Source: Pseudomonadota bacterium
GTDB taxonomy: Bacteria > Pseudomonadota > Alphaproteobacteria > Rhizobiales > Hyphomicrobiaceae
DNA length: 27,914 bases
Direction of reading: 5' to 3'
Assembly (NCBI GenBank): GCA_023416575.1
Contig: JAEZHL010000175.1
Location: 1-27,914 of the forward strand
A program made the translations under genes and the position numbers. Under the pieces are notes generated by a model. That model was not told the origin of the DNA, searched no databases, and saw only the letters and a list, made by a program, of their open reading frames with translations. Below, piece by piece: positions 7,678 to 15,039 of the stretch (position 1 is its first letter; each line of letters opens with the position of its first letter).

Positions 7678-8799
7678 TCAGACCGAAGTCGCGAAATTCA
7701 GGTTGCCGGACAGCCGGACGGCCTCGGCAGAACCGCTGCCCTTCGCCTGCGTCTTTTCTCCGCCACCAGGGACCAGCTCGCCGATGACAGTTGCAGATTC
7801 GCCCTGGCTCGCCAGATGCGCGATGACGGCATCGGCTTTGGTCTTGTCGGCAACGATCACCAGCCCGATACCGGCGTTGAATGTCCGCAGCAGCTCGCCG
7901 GTGTCGAGATTTCCAGCACGCTGGAGCCAGCCGAAGACGGCGGGGGCCGTCCAGCTCGAAAGGTCGATCGCGCCGGCAACCCCATCGGGCAGCACGCGCG
8001 GCAGGTTCTCCACCAGACCGCCGCCGGTGATGTGCGCCACGGCCTTGACGGCTCCAGTCTCGCGCATGGCCGACAGCACCGGCTTCACATAGATCCGCGT
8101 CGGCTCGAGAAGCGCTTCGGCCGTGGACTTCCCAGGAGCGAAAGGCGCAGGCGCGTCCCAGCTCAGGTTCTCACTAGCGACAAGCCGCCGGATCAGGGAG
8201 TAGCCGTTCGAGTGCGGCCCTGAGGAGGCGAGCCCGATCAGCACGTCGCCGACCGCGATATCAGGCCGGGGCAGCAAGGCAGCCCGTTCCACAGCACCGA
8301 CCGAGAAGCCGGCCAGATCGTAGTCCTTGGCGGCATACATGCCCGGCATCTCGGCCGTCTCGCCGCCAATCAGCGCGCAGCCCGCCTGACGGCAGCCCTC
8401 TGCAATGCCGGTCAGCACCGCTCGGGCTGCAGCCACATCGAGCTTCCCGCAGGCGAAGTAATCGAGGAAGAACAGCGGCTCGGCACCCTGCGCCAACAGG
8501 TCGTTGACGCACATGGCCACGAGGTCGATACCGATCGTGGAATTAAGCCCGGTCTCGATCGCGATCTTGAGCTTGGTGCCGACCCCGTCGGTGCTCGCAA
8601 CGAGCAACGGATCGACGAAGCCAGCGCGCTTCAGATCGAACAGCGCCCCGAAGCCGCCCAGATCGGCGTCAGCGCCGGGTCTGCGCGTGGCCTTTGCCAG
8701 CGGCTTGATCGCCTCGACAAGGGCATTGCCTGCGTCGATATCCACACCGGCGTCACGGTAGGTGATGGGCGCGCTCGGGCGCTGGCCTGGCTCGGTCAT
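7678..8799 (-). CDS. purM: Phosphoribosylformylglycinamidine cyclo-ligase PurM (AIR synthetase)
   Basis: PurM uses ATP to close the imidazole ring of AIR in purine synthesis. The 373-residue protein shows the AIR-synthase fold signatures ASTDGVGTKLKIA, GIDLVAMCVND, the glycine-rich GGETAEMPGMY and ITGGGLVENLPRVLP. The frame stays open far upstream (to 9267), but family alignment and an AAGGA a few bases before the ATG at 8799 set the start. The N-terminal TYRDAGVDIDAGN is the typical beginning. It is co-transcribed with purN and divergent from the DUF2066 gene. Confidence 0.97.
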   Translation of the reverse strand: MTEPGQRPSAPITYRDAGVDIDAGNALVEAIKPLAKATRRPGADADLGGFGALFDLKRAGFVDPLLVASTDGVGTKLKIAIETGLNSTIGIDLVAMCVNDLLAQGAEPLFFLDYFACGKLDVAAARAVLTGIAEGCRQAGCALIGGETAEMPGMYAAKDYDLAGFSVGAVERAALLPRPDIAVGDVLIGLASSGPHSNGYSLIRRLVASENLSWDAPAPFAPGKSTAEALLEPTRIYVKPVLSAMRETGAVKAVAHITGGGLVENLPRVLPDGVAGAIDLSSWTAPAVFGWLQRAGNLDTGELLRTFNAGIGLVIVADKTKADAVIAHLASQGESATVIGELVPGGGEKTQAKGSGSAEAVRLSGNLNFATSV

Positions 8800-8970
8800 C
8801 GTATCCTTCGCTTGGTCCGGCGAATGCTCGTCTGTGATCGCGCGTGCGCGCGGCCCAGGCATTGACCAGACCCCATTTTGGCCCCATTGGTCCCCCGGGA
8901 TGGCGCGTCCTAGCAGACTTCGCGTGCTGCGGGCAACTTGCGGACGACAAGTGTCAAGGAGGGTGGGGTC
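8800..8970. promoter_or_regulatory. Divergent promoter region purM / DUF2066
   Basis: These 171 bases must carry the start signals for purMN (leftward) and for the DUF2066 gene series (rightward). I could not identify a convincing -35/-10 pair. It contains a 14-base alternating pyrimidine-purine tract, CGCGCGTGCGCGCG (8839-8852), and, at the right edge, the strong ribosome binding site AAGGAGG of the next gene. Confidence 0.4.
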
Positions 8971-10107
8971 GTGAGCTGGATTGGAACGCGCGGCATGTGG
9001 GTCGGCGCAGCGTGTTTCATCACGGCTCTGGCGTGCATTACGGGCACCCCAGCCCTGGCCAGTGATCAAGCCTACACGGTTGGCAATTACCCTGTTGAGG
9101 CCACCGCCAAGGATGCCGTGACCGCCAAGCAGAAGGCTTTGGCCGACGGGCAGCAGGCCGCCTTCCGGTCTTTGCTGAAGCGTCTGGTGCCGGTGACCGC
9201 CTATGACCGGCTTGCGCAGCTCAAGCAGGTCAAGGCCGCCGAGCTGATCGATGGCGTCGGCATCCAAGAGGAGCGCACGTCAGCAACGCAGTACATCGCC
9301 AGCCTCGATTTCTCGTTCCGGCCCGAGCCCGTGCGCGAACTGCTGCGGCGCGAGGGGATCCCCTTCGTCGACAACCAGGCACCGCAGGTCGTGCTCGTGC
9401 CAGTCTATCTGCCGGCTGCTGCGGGCCAGGGTCCCGTGCCTGCGAGCCTCTCGCCACCGCGCGGCAGCCGGATGTGGAGCGAGGTCTGGGCTGGCCTCGA
9501 CCTGGGACATGCCTTGGCTCCGGTGAAACTCGGCGAGCCGAACGCCGAGCTGTCGGCCGAGGTCATCGACCAGCTGACCAAAGGCGACGGGTCAGCGCTG
9601 GCAACCCTTGCCCGTGCCTATGGATCGGATCTCGTGCTGCTGGCCGTGGCCCAGCCGGACCTTGCCGGCAAGCGCCTCAACGTCACCCTCGCGGGCCGGG
9701 ATGCCGTCGGCGCATTCGTCCTCGAGCGCGCATACCGGCTGTCGCTCGACGATGTCGCCTATACGGGAGAGCTGGCGGCAGTGGTGGCCCTCGGCATCCT
9801 GGAGGGACGCTGGAAGGCGGTACGCCTCAACGGGACGGGCGGAGGCAGCGGGACGTACGGTGCTTCTCTGGCACCGGTGCAACTGGTGGTGGAGTTCCGC
9901 AACCTGCAGCAATGGAACAGGGTGCATCAGCAAATCGCTCAGGTGCCAGGCATCGAGAGATTGGAGATCGGCGGGCTGTCTGCGCGCGCAGCGGAAATCG
10001 CCGCGTATTATCCGGGTGGTGCCGAGGCTCTGGCCGGGGCGCTGGCAGCCCAGGGGCTTAACGTGCATCACATTAACGGTGGGTTGCAGGTTCGACCTGC
10101 CTTGTGA
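8971..10107 (+). CDS. DUF2066 domain-containing exported protein
   Basis: The 378-residue protein is of unknown function. The start is GTG at 8971, set by AAGGAGG (8956-8962) 8 bases upstream. The N-terminus has a charged residue, a hydrophobic core and TPALA-S, predicting signal-peptide cleavage after residue 30 and a periplasmic location. The region after it (YTVGNYPVEATAKDA, KRLVP) matches my memory of DUF2066, a family found next to purM in many proteobacteria. No catalytic motif is evident. It begins the rightward series leading to ppk and ppx, so it may share transcription with the downstream phosphatidyltransferase gene, 85 bases away. Confidence 0.82.
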   Translation: MSWIGTRGMWVGAACFITALACITGTPALASDQAYTVGNYPVEATAKDAVTAKQKALADGQQAAFRSLLKRLVPVTAYDRLAQLKQVKAAELIDGVGIQEERTSATQYIASLDFSFRPEPVRELLRREGIPFVDNQAPQVVLVPVYLPAAAGQGPVPASLSPPRGSRMWSEVWAGLDLGHALAPVKLGEPNAELSAEVIDQLTKGDGSALATLARAYGSDLVLLAVAQPDLAGKRLNVTLAGRDAVGAFVLERAYRLSLDDVAYTGELAAVVALGILEGRWKAVRLNGTGGGSGTYGASLAPVQLVVEFRNLQQWNRVHQQIAQVPGIERLEIGGLSARAAEIAAYYPGGAEALAGALAAQGLNVHHINGGLQVRPAL

Positions 10108-10192
10108 AAAATCTCGAAATGTGCTCGACCAGCCACAGTCTGTGCGCGAACGGGTCGGCACAGCACGCAGCGGCTGAAATCACCGACGGCAG

Positions 10193-10768
10193 ATGCTCGA
10201 GCTACTCCCATTGAGCATACCCAACCTCATCACATTGGGGCGTGCTATCCTGGTGCCTATCGTGTTCTGGCTGCTCGTATCCGGGCAGACCCAGGGCGCG
10301 TTTGTGCTATTCGTGATCGCCGGGATCAGCGACGCCGTCGACGGCTTTCTGGCCAAGCGCTTCGGATGGCAGACCGAGCTCGGCGCCTACCTCGATCCGC
10401 TTGCGGACAAGTGTCTGCTGGTCTCGATCTTCATTGCGCTAGGCGTGCTCGGCGAGCTGCCGTCCTGGCTGGTCATCGCCGTCGTCTCGCGCGACATCCT
10501 GATCGTGATCGCGGTCGTTCTGTCCTGGCTGCTCGGCAACCCGGTGCATATCAAACCGCTCATCGTCAGCAAGGCCAATACGGTTGCCCAGATCGTCCTC
10601 GCGGCGACCGTTCTTGCCGACGAGGGTTTCGGTCTCGGCCTCGAGACCTGGCGCATCGTACTGATGTGGGCGACCGCTGGCCTCACACTCGCCTCGCTCA
10701 TGGCCTACATGCGGGCATGGCTGGCGCACATGGCCGGCTACGGGGGGGACGGAGCAGGCAGCAGGTGA
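10193..10768 (+). CDS. CDP-alcohol phosphatidyltransferase family membrane protein
   Basis: These integral membrane enzymes move a phosphatidyl group from CDP-diacylglycerol to an alcohol in phospholipid synthesis. The 191-residue protein carries the defining motif DxxDGxxA...GxxxDxxxD: Asp47, Asp50, Gly51, Ala54, Gly64, Asp68, Asp72. A Lys (55) stands where Arg usually follows Ala54, with Arg at 56. Several hydrophobic helices follow. A second, typical PgsA probably exists elsewhere, and this copy in the purM-hdaA neighbourhood may use a different alcohol or make cardiolipin. The ATG at 10193 lacks a clear ribosome binding site. TTG at 10211 is an alternative start that trims six residues. 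Confidence 0.9.
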   Translation: MLELLPLSIPNLITLGRAILVPIVFWLLVSGQTQGAFVLFVIAGISDAVDGFLAKRFGWQTELGAYLDPLADKCLLVSIFIALGVLGELPSWLVIAVVSRDILIVIAVVLSWLLGNPVHIKPLIVSKANTVAQIVLAATVLADEGFGLGLETWRIVLMWATAGLTLASLMAYMRAWLAHMAGYGGDGAGSR

Positions 10769-10908
10769 GTGCGGCGGCGCGGAGCGCCTCGACACAGGCT
10801 CCGCCATGAAATTGCCCGTAGAGCCAACCTCAATTCGAGCCTGGAGTGAAATGCGGTCGGCTCAGACGGCATCACCGGGGCCGTGAAGCGCGGCAACAGG
10901 AGTAAGGG

Positions 10909-10977
10909 ATGTTCCGGTGCTTCGAGGAAGACCGGAAGGTCTCCGGAATTAAGCTGGGGAGATGCTCATGCGCGTAG
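10909..10977 (+). CDS. Possible 22-codon leader peptide before the perM-like gene
   Basis: A short frame begins at an ATG with AGGAG 6 bases upstream, a stronger ribosome binding site than that of the gene it precedes. It runs 22 codons to a TAG at 10975-10977, overlapping the start of the perM-like gene (ATG 10968) in another frame. The coding stretch spans the hairpins at 10912-10946. Codon bias is mildly favourable but too short to judge. It could couple translation to perM or serve as an attenuation leader, or it may be chance. Confidence 0.25.
   Translation: MFRCFEEDRKVSGIKLGRCSCA
10912..10946 (+). promoter_or_regulatory. Two mutually exclusive hairpins upstream of perM-like gene
   Basis: First hairpin: TTCCGGT / ACCGGAA with an inner CTTC / GAAG stem, a 3-base loop GAG and one bulged G (10912-10937). 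Second hairpin: CCGGA / TCCGG around AGGTC (10932-10946). They share bases 10932-10936, so only one can form at a time. The structure ends about 10 bases before the GGGGAG ribosome binding site of the perM-like gene. Confidence 0.35.
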
Positions 10978-12074
10978 AACGGCAGGTGCTCTTCTGGCTG
11001 TCGGCGCTGATTCTGCTGATCATTGCTGCACTGGTCTTGCGCTCGGTGCTGCTGCCGTTCGTGGCGGGCATGGTGATCGCCTACGCCCTCAACCCCCTCG
11101 CCGACCGGCTCTGCGCCTTAGGGCTGCCACGCATCTGGGCCTCCGGGATCGTGGTCTTGCTGCTCATGATGGCGCTCACTGCAGCGGTCGTGTTCCTGAT
11201 CCCTATCATCGCCAATCAGATACAGCAGTTTGCTGAGGCGCTGCCGGGTGAGCTCGAGCGGGTGCGGGGTGCCGTCGAGGATTCGGCGCGGGAGCACCTG
11301 GGTGGCCAATTCTCGAACTTCCAGGTTTGGCTCGACACTGCCGCGGGCGAGCTCTCGCGCAATTGGGCAGCCATCATCGGCTTTCTCGCCCAGTCCGTCT
11401 GGTCACAGGGCCGGGCGCTCGTCAATTTCGCGTCACTGCTGCTGATCACGCCCGTCGTGGTGTTCTATCTGCTGGTCGATTGGCATCCGATGCTTGCCAA
11501 GATCGATGGCTGGCTGCCACGCGACCATGCGCCGACCATTCGCCGGCTCGCGGGAGAGATCAACGCCGCCGTTTCGGCGTTCATCCGCGGGCAGGGCCTC
11601 GTCTGCATGATCCTCGGGAGCCTTTACGCCATCGGCCTGAGCTGGGCCGAGATCCCTTACGGGGTCATCATCGGACTCGGCGCTGGCATCCTGAGCTTCA
11701 TACCATTCGTTGGCTTTGCGCTCGGCCTGGTCACCGCCTCGATCGTCGCAGTCGCCCAGTTCTGGCCCGATACTCTGCCGCTGCTCAAAGTGGTGGCGGT
11801 GTTTGGCGCCGGCCAAGCGCTGGACTCAGGGCTGTTATCCCCGCGAATTGTCGGGCCGAAGGTGGGCCTGCACCCCGTGTGGCTCATCTTCGCCCTGATC
11901 GTCTTCGCGTATCTCTTCGGCTTCGTTGGCGTGCTCGTGGCAGTCCCGGTTGCAGCGGCCATCGCGGTGCTGGTGCGGTTCGCGCTCGAGGTCTACCTAT
12001 CCAGCTCCATCTACATGGGCCGGACCGCCGCGGCGCCGGTACCGTTGGAGCAACCTGTCGAAAAGAGGTCATGA
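10968..12074 (+). CDS. AI-2E / PerM family transporter
   Basis: This 368-residue integral membrane protein of the AI-2E (TqsA/PerM/YdiK) family has about seven hydrophobic segments. Two hydrophobic stretches open the protein (residues about 8-85) and are followed by a longer soluble loop rich in charged residues. The C-terminal membrane bundle contains the family motifs FIPFVG and KVGLHPVWLIFALI. Family members export small signalling molecules or act as Na+/H+ antiporters; the substrate here is unknown. ATG at 10968 is preferred to 10962 because GGGGAG stands 6 bases before it and would abut 10962. Its stop overlaps the start of hdaA (ATGA), which is a conserved arrangement in alphaproteobacteria and implies translational coupling. 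Confidence 0.9.
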   Translation: MRVERQVLFWLSALILLIIAALVLRSVLLPFVAGMVIAYALNPLADRLCALGLPRIWASGIVVLLLMMALTAAVVFLIPIIANQIQQFAEALPGELERVRGAVEDSAREHLGGQFSNFQVWLDTAAGELSRNWAAIIGFLAQSVWSQGRALVNFASLLLITPVVVFYLLVDWHPMLAKIDGWLPRDHAPTIRRLAGEINAAVSAFIRGQGLVCMILGSLYAIGLSWAEIPYGVIIGLGAGILSFIPFVGFALGLVTASIVAVAQFWPDTLPLLKVVAVFGAGQALDSGLLSPRIVGPKVGLHPVWLIFALIVFAYLFGFVGVLVAVPVAAAIAVLVRFALEVYLSSSIYMGRTAAAPVPLEQPVEKRS

Positions 12075-12757
12075 GCGAACTTCCAGCACAGCTTCCGCTC
12101 GAGCTGCCGCACCGGGCCGCACACGAGGCCGAGGATTTCCTCGTCAGCGGCTGCAACGAGGTTGCGGTGGCGGCGATCGACCGCTGGCCGGACTGGCCTC
12201 ATCCGGCGATGGCCGTCATCGGCCCGGCCGGGTCGGGCAAAAGCCACCTCGTGAACGTCTGGCGCTCCAAATCCGGGGCAACCGTCGTGCCGGCGTGCAA
12301 GATCGGCGAGGACTCGATCGCGCGCTTCGGTGAGGCCCGCGCCATTGCCGTCGAGGACATCGATCACGGTATTGCCGATGAACAGGCGCTTTTCCATATC
12401 CTGAACATGGCTGCCGAGCAGAAGCTGTCCGTGCTGCTGACCAGCCGACGGGCGCCTGGGGAGCTGTCCATCGCCCTGCCGGACTTGCGGTCCCGGCTGC
12501 GGGCCGTCCCGCTGCTGGGCATTGCGGATCCGGACGAGGCGCTACTGCGGGCCCTGCTCGTCAAGCTGTTCGCGGACCGGCAGCTCGCGATCGAGCCGCA
12601 CGTCGTCTCCTACCTCGCGCTGCGGATCGAGCGGTCGACGGAAGCGGCCTCCCGCGCCGTGGCAGAGGTCGACAGGCTCGCGCTCGCCAGCCGCCGTAAA
12701 GTGACGCGGGCCCTCGTGGCCGAGGTGCTGGCGCGGCTGGCCCCCAACGAGCCTTGA
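12071..12757 (+). CDS. hdaA: HdaA, DnaA-related regulator of replication initiation
   Basis: HdaA (Hda homologue) binds the DNA polymerase sliding clamp and stimulates ATP hydrolysis by DnaA to prevent re-initiation. The 228-residue protein begins with a clamp-binding motif QLPLEL at residues 7-12. An AAA+ module follows, with Walker A GPAGSGKSHL (51-60), a Walker B-like segment IAVEDID and sensor-like LLTSRR. It lacks the DnaA C-terminal DNA-binding domain, as expected for Hda. The start overlaps the preceding stop, with AGAGG very close upstream. Gene order (perM-hdaA-ppk-ppx) matches other Hyphomicrobiales. Confidence 0.93.
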   Translation: MSELPAQLPLELPHRAAHEAEDFLVSGCNEVAVAAIDRWPDWPHPAMAVIGPAGSGKSHLVNVWRSKSGATVVPACKIGEDSIARFGEARAIAVEDIDHGIADEQALFHILNMAAEQKLSVLLTSRRAPGELSIALPDLRSRLRAVPLLGIADPDEALLRALLVKLFADRQLAIEPHVVSYLALRIERSTEAASRAVAEVDRLALASRRKVTRALVAEVLARLAPNEP

Positions 12758-12819
12758 AGCAATTCTGATGCCGGATTTATTCCGTTATCCTACTGCAACA
12801 AAAGCTCGCCAGAGATTTC

Positions 12820-12848
12820 GCGGCAGGCGCAGGCACCCCTCCTGCCGC
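12820..12848 (+). promoter_or_regulatory. Hairpin immediately upstream of the ppk ribosome binding site
   Basis: GCGGCAGG and CCTGCCGC form a perfect 8-bp stem around 13 bases, ending 5 bases before the AGGAG of ppk. It could be the end of the hdaA transcript, a leader structure that modulates ppk translation, or both. A weak promoter candidate lies before it (TTGAAG at 12754, TTTATT at 12776). Confidence 0.4.
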
Positions 12849-12864
12849 AACCCAGGAGCTACCA

Positions 12865-15039
12865 ATGAGCACGGTGAAAAACACCGTTGAGATCGAGGTT
12901 CAGCCGGAGCCGCCGAAGGGAACGGCAAGGTTCTACAACCGCGAGCTGTCGTGGCTGCAGTTCAATCGTCGCGTGTTGGAAGAGGCGCGGAACCCCCGTC
13001 ATCCGCTCCTCGAGCGGCTACGCTTTCTGTCGATCTCGGCCTCGAATCTGGACGAGTTCTACATGGTGCGCGCCGCCGGCCTCTATGGGCAGGTCGCTGC
13101 AGGCGTCGCAACGCTCAGCGCCGATGGCCTGACGCCCTCACAGCAACTGGCCGAGATCAGCGGCTTTGTCGCCGAGCTCATTGCCGACAAGCAGGCCTGC
13201 TGGCGGGGGCTGAAAGAGGAAATGGCGGAGGTCGGGATTCGGATCGTCGAGGCGACGGATCTCGAGCCGCGGGAGCGCGATTGGCTCGATACCGAGTTCA
13301 TGGCGCGGCTGTTCCCGATCCTAACGCCTATGAACGTCGACCCTGCCCATCCCTTCCCGTTTATCCAGAACCGCGGGTTGACGCTGGTCGTCAAGATGTT
13401 GAGCCCCGAGTGCAAGCCCATGAAGGGGCTGATCCCGATTCCCGCCCAGCTTGACCGCTTCATTCGCCTGCCGGCCGATCCTGCCACCCCCAGGAGCATC
13501 CGCTTCATCCGTATGGAGAGCGTGATCGCGCTCTACTTCTCCGAGCTTTACCCGACCTTCACCGTCACCGCACAGGGGACATTCCGTGTGCTGCGCGATA
13601 GTGACGTCGAGTTCCAGGAGGAGGCGGAGGACCTGACGCGCGCCTACGAGACCCAGCTCAAGCGGCGGCGGCTCGGCGACGTCATCCGGCTCGAAATCGA
13701 CGCATCCATGCCCGCCGATCTGCGCCAGTTCGTCGTCGACGAGCTCGAGGCCGCGAACGAAGCGATATTCCTCAAGGACGGACTGCTCGGGCTGGCCGAT
13801 ACGAGCCAGCTCATCGTCCGCGACCGGCCGGACCTGCAGTTCAAGCCGTTCAACATCCGCTTCCCGGAGCGGATTCGCGAGTTCAACGGCGATGTGTTCG
13901 CCGCCATTCGCGCCAAGGACTTCGTGGTGCACCACCCCTACGAGTCCTTCGATGCGGTGCTGCAGTACCTGCGCCAGGCCGTGGCCGACCCCAACGTGCT
14001 CGCCATCAAATGGACGCTCTATCGCACGTTGCGGGAAAAGAGCCCCATCGTGGAAGCCCTGAAAGAAGCCGCCCACGCGGGCAAATCGGTCACAGCGGTG
14101 GTCGAGCTCAAGGCGCGCTTCGACGAGTCGACCAACATCAATCTCGCCCGCGATCTTGAAAAGTCTGGCGTTCACGTCGTCTACGGCTTCGTGGAGCTCA
14201 AGACGCACGCCAAGCTCGGCCTCGTCGTGCGCCGCGAGGGCAACGATGCGGCCACATATTGCCACATCGGCACGGGCAACTATCACCCGCAGACGGCCCG
14301 GATCTACACCGACCTGTCGTTCTTCACGGCGAATCCCGCCATCGGCCGTGACGTTGCCCGCATCTTCAATTTCGTGACCGGGTACGGCAAGCCACAGGAT
14401 CTCGAAGCCATGGCGGCCAGCCCGCACGGCATTCGCGCCCGGATCCTGGAGCACATCCGCGAGGAGGTGAGCCATGCCAAAGCGGGGCGGCCCGCTGCCA
14501 TCTGGGCGAAGATGAACGCCCTCGTCGACCCGCAGATCATCGCCTCTCTCTATGAAGCGAGTGCGGCGGGCGTCGAGATCGATCTCGTCGTCCGCGGCAT
14601 CTGCTGCCTGCGTCCGGGCATCCCCGGCCTGTCGGAGAACATCCGCGTCAAAAGCCTGATCGGACGCTTCCTCGAGCATTCACGGATTTATTGTTTCGGC
14701 CGCGGTGAAGGACTGCCGTCACCGAAGGCAGCCGTGTATATCAGCTCCGCCGACATGATGCCGCGCAACCTCGATCGGCGCGTCGAGGCAATGGTGCCGA
14801 TCACGAACCCGACAGTGCATGAGCAGATCCTTGGACAGATCATGCTGGCCAACTTCAAGGATAACCAGCAGAGCTGGCAAATCATGCCAAACGGTTCCTC
14901 GGTGCGCATCAAGCCGGCTCCTGGGGAGGAACCATTCAATGCACACCAGTATTTCATGACGAACCCGAGCCTCTCGGGCCGCGGACAAGCACTCAAGGAG
15001 AACATGCCGCCGCGGGTAAGGCTCACTCTCAGGGATTAG
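12865..15039 (+). CDS. ppk: Polyphosphate kinase PPK1
   Basis: PPK1 makes long-chain inorganic polyphosphate reversibly from ATP. The 724-residue protein has the N-terminal domain (RFYNRELSWLQFNRRV, SNLDEFYMVR), a middle domain, and two C-terminal phospholipase-D-like catalytic domains. The autophosphorylated histidine is His448 in ELKTHAKLGL (E. coli His435). The second essential one is His605 in EHSRIYCFGRG (E. coli His592). The 13-residue offset is identical for both, supporting an intact enzyme. CHIGTGNYHPQTA is also present. AGGAG lies 6 bases before the ATG at 12865. The exopolyphosphatase gene starts on the very next base after the stop, so synthesis and breakdown of polyphosphate are co-transcribed. 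Confidence 0.97.
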   Translation: MSTVKNTVEIEVQPEPPKGTARFYNRELSWLQFNRRVLEEARNPRHPLLERLRFLSISASNLDEFYMVRAAGLYGQVAAGVATLSADGLTPSQQLAEISGFVAELIADKQACWRGLKEEMAEVGIRIVEATDLEPRERDWLDTEFMARLFPILTPMNVDPAHPFPFIQNRGLTLVVKMLSPECKPMKGLIPIPAQLDRFIRLPADPATPRSIRFIRMESVIALYFSELYPTFTVTAQGTFRVLRDSDVEFQEEAEDLTRAYETQLKRRRLGDVIRLEIDASMPADLRQFVVDELEAANEAIFLKDGLLGLADTSQLIVRDRPDLQFKPFNIRFPERIREFNGDVFAAIRAKDFVVHHPYESFDAVLQYLRQAVADPNVLAIKWTLYRTLREKSPIVEALKEAAHAGKSVTAVVELKARFDESTNINLARDLEKSGVHVVYGFVELKTHAKLGLVVRREGNDAATYCHIGTGNYHPQTARIYTDLSFFTANPAIGRDVARIFNFVTGYGKPQDLEAMAASPHGIRARILEHIREEVSHAKAGRPAAIWAKMNALVDPQIIASLYEASAAGVEIDLVVRGICCLRPGIPGLSENIRVKSLIGRFLEHSRIYCFGRGEGLPSPKAAVYISSADMMPRNLDRRVEAMVPITNPTVHEQILGQIMLANFKDNQQSWQIMPNGSSVRIKPAPGEEPFNAHQYFMTNPSLSGRGQALKENMPPRVRLTLRD

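Noticed and set aside
8800..9267. 156-codon N-terminal extension of purM
   Set aside because: PurM of normal length starts at 8799 with a good ribosome binding site. The extension overlaps the divergent DUF2066 gene and its codon bias is poor.
13321..14679. Long 452-codon open frame on the minus strand inside ppk
   Set aside because: It is antisense to a clearly functional ppk with intact catalytic residues. Long antisense frames are expected in GC-rich DNA, and the product resembles no protein family.
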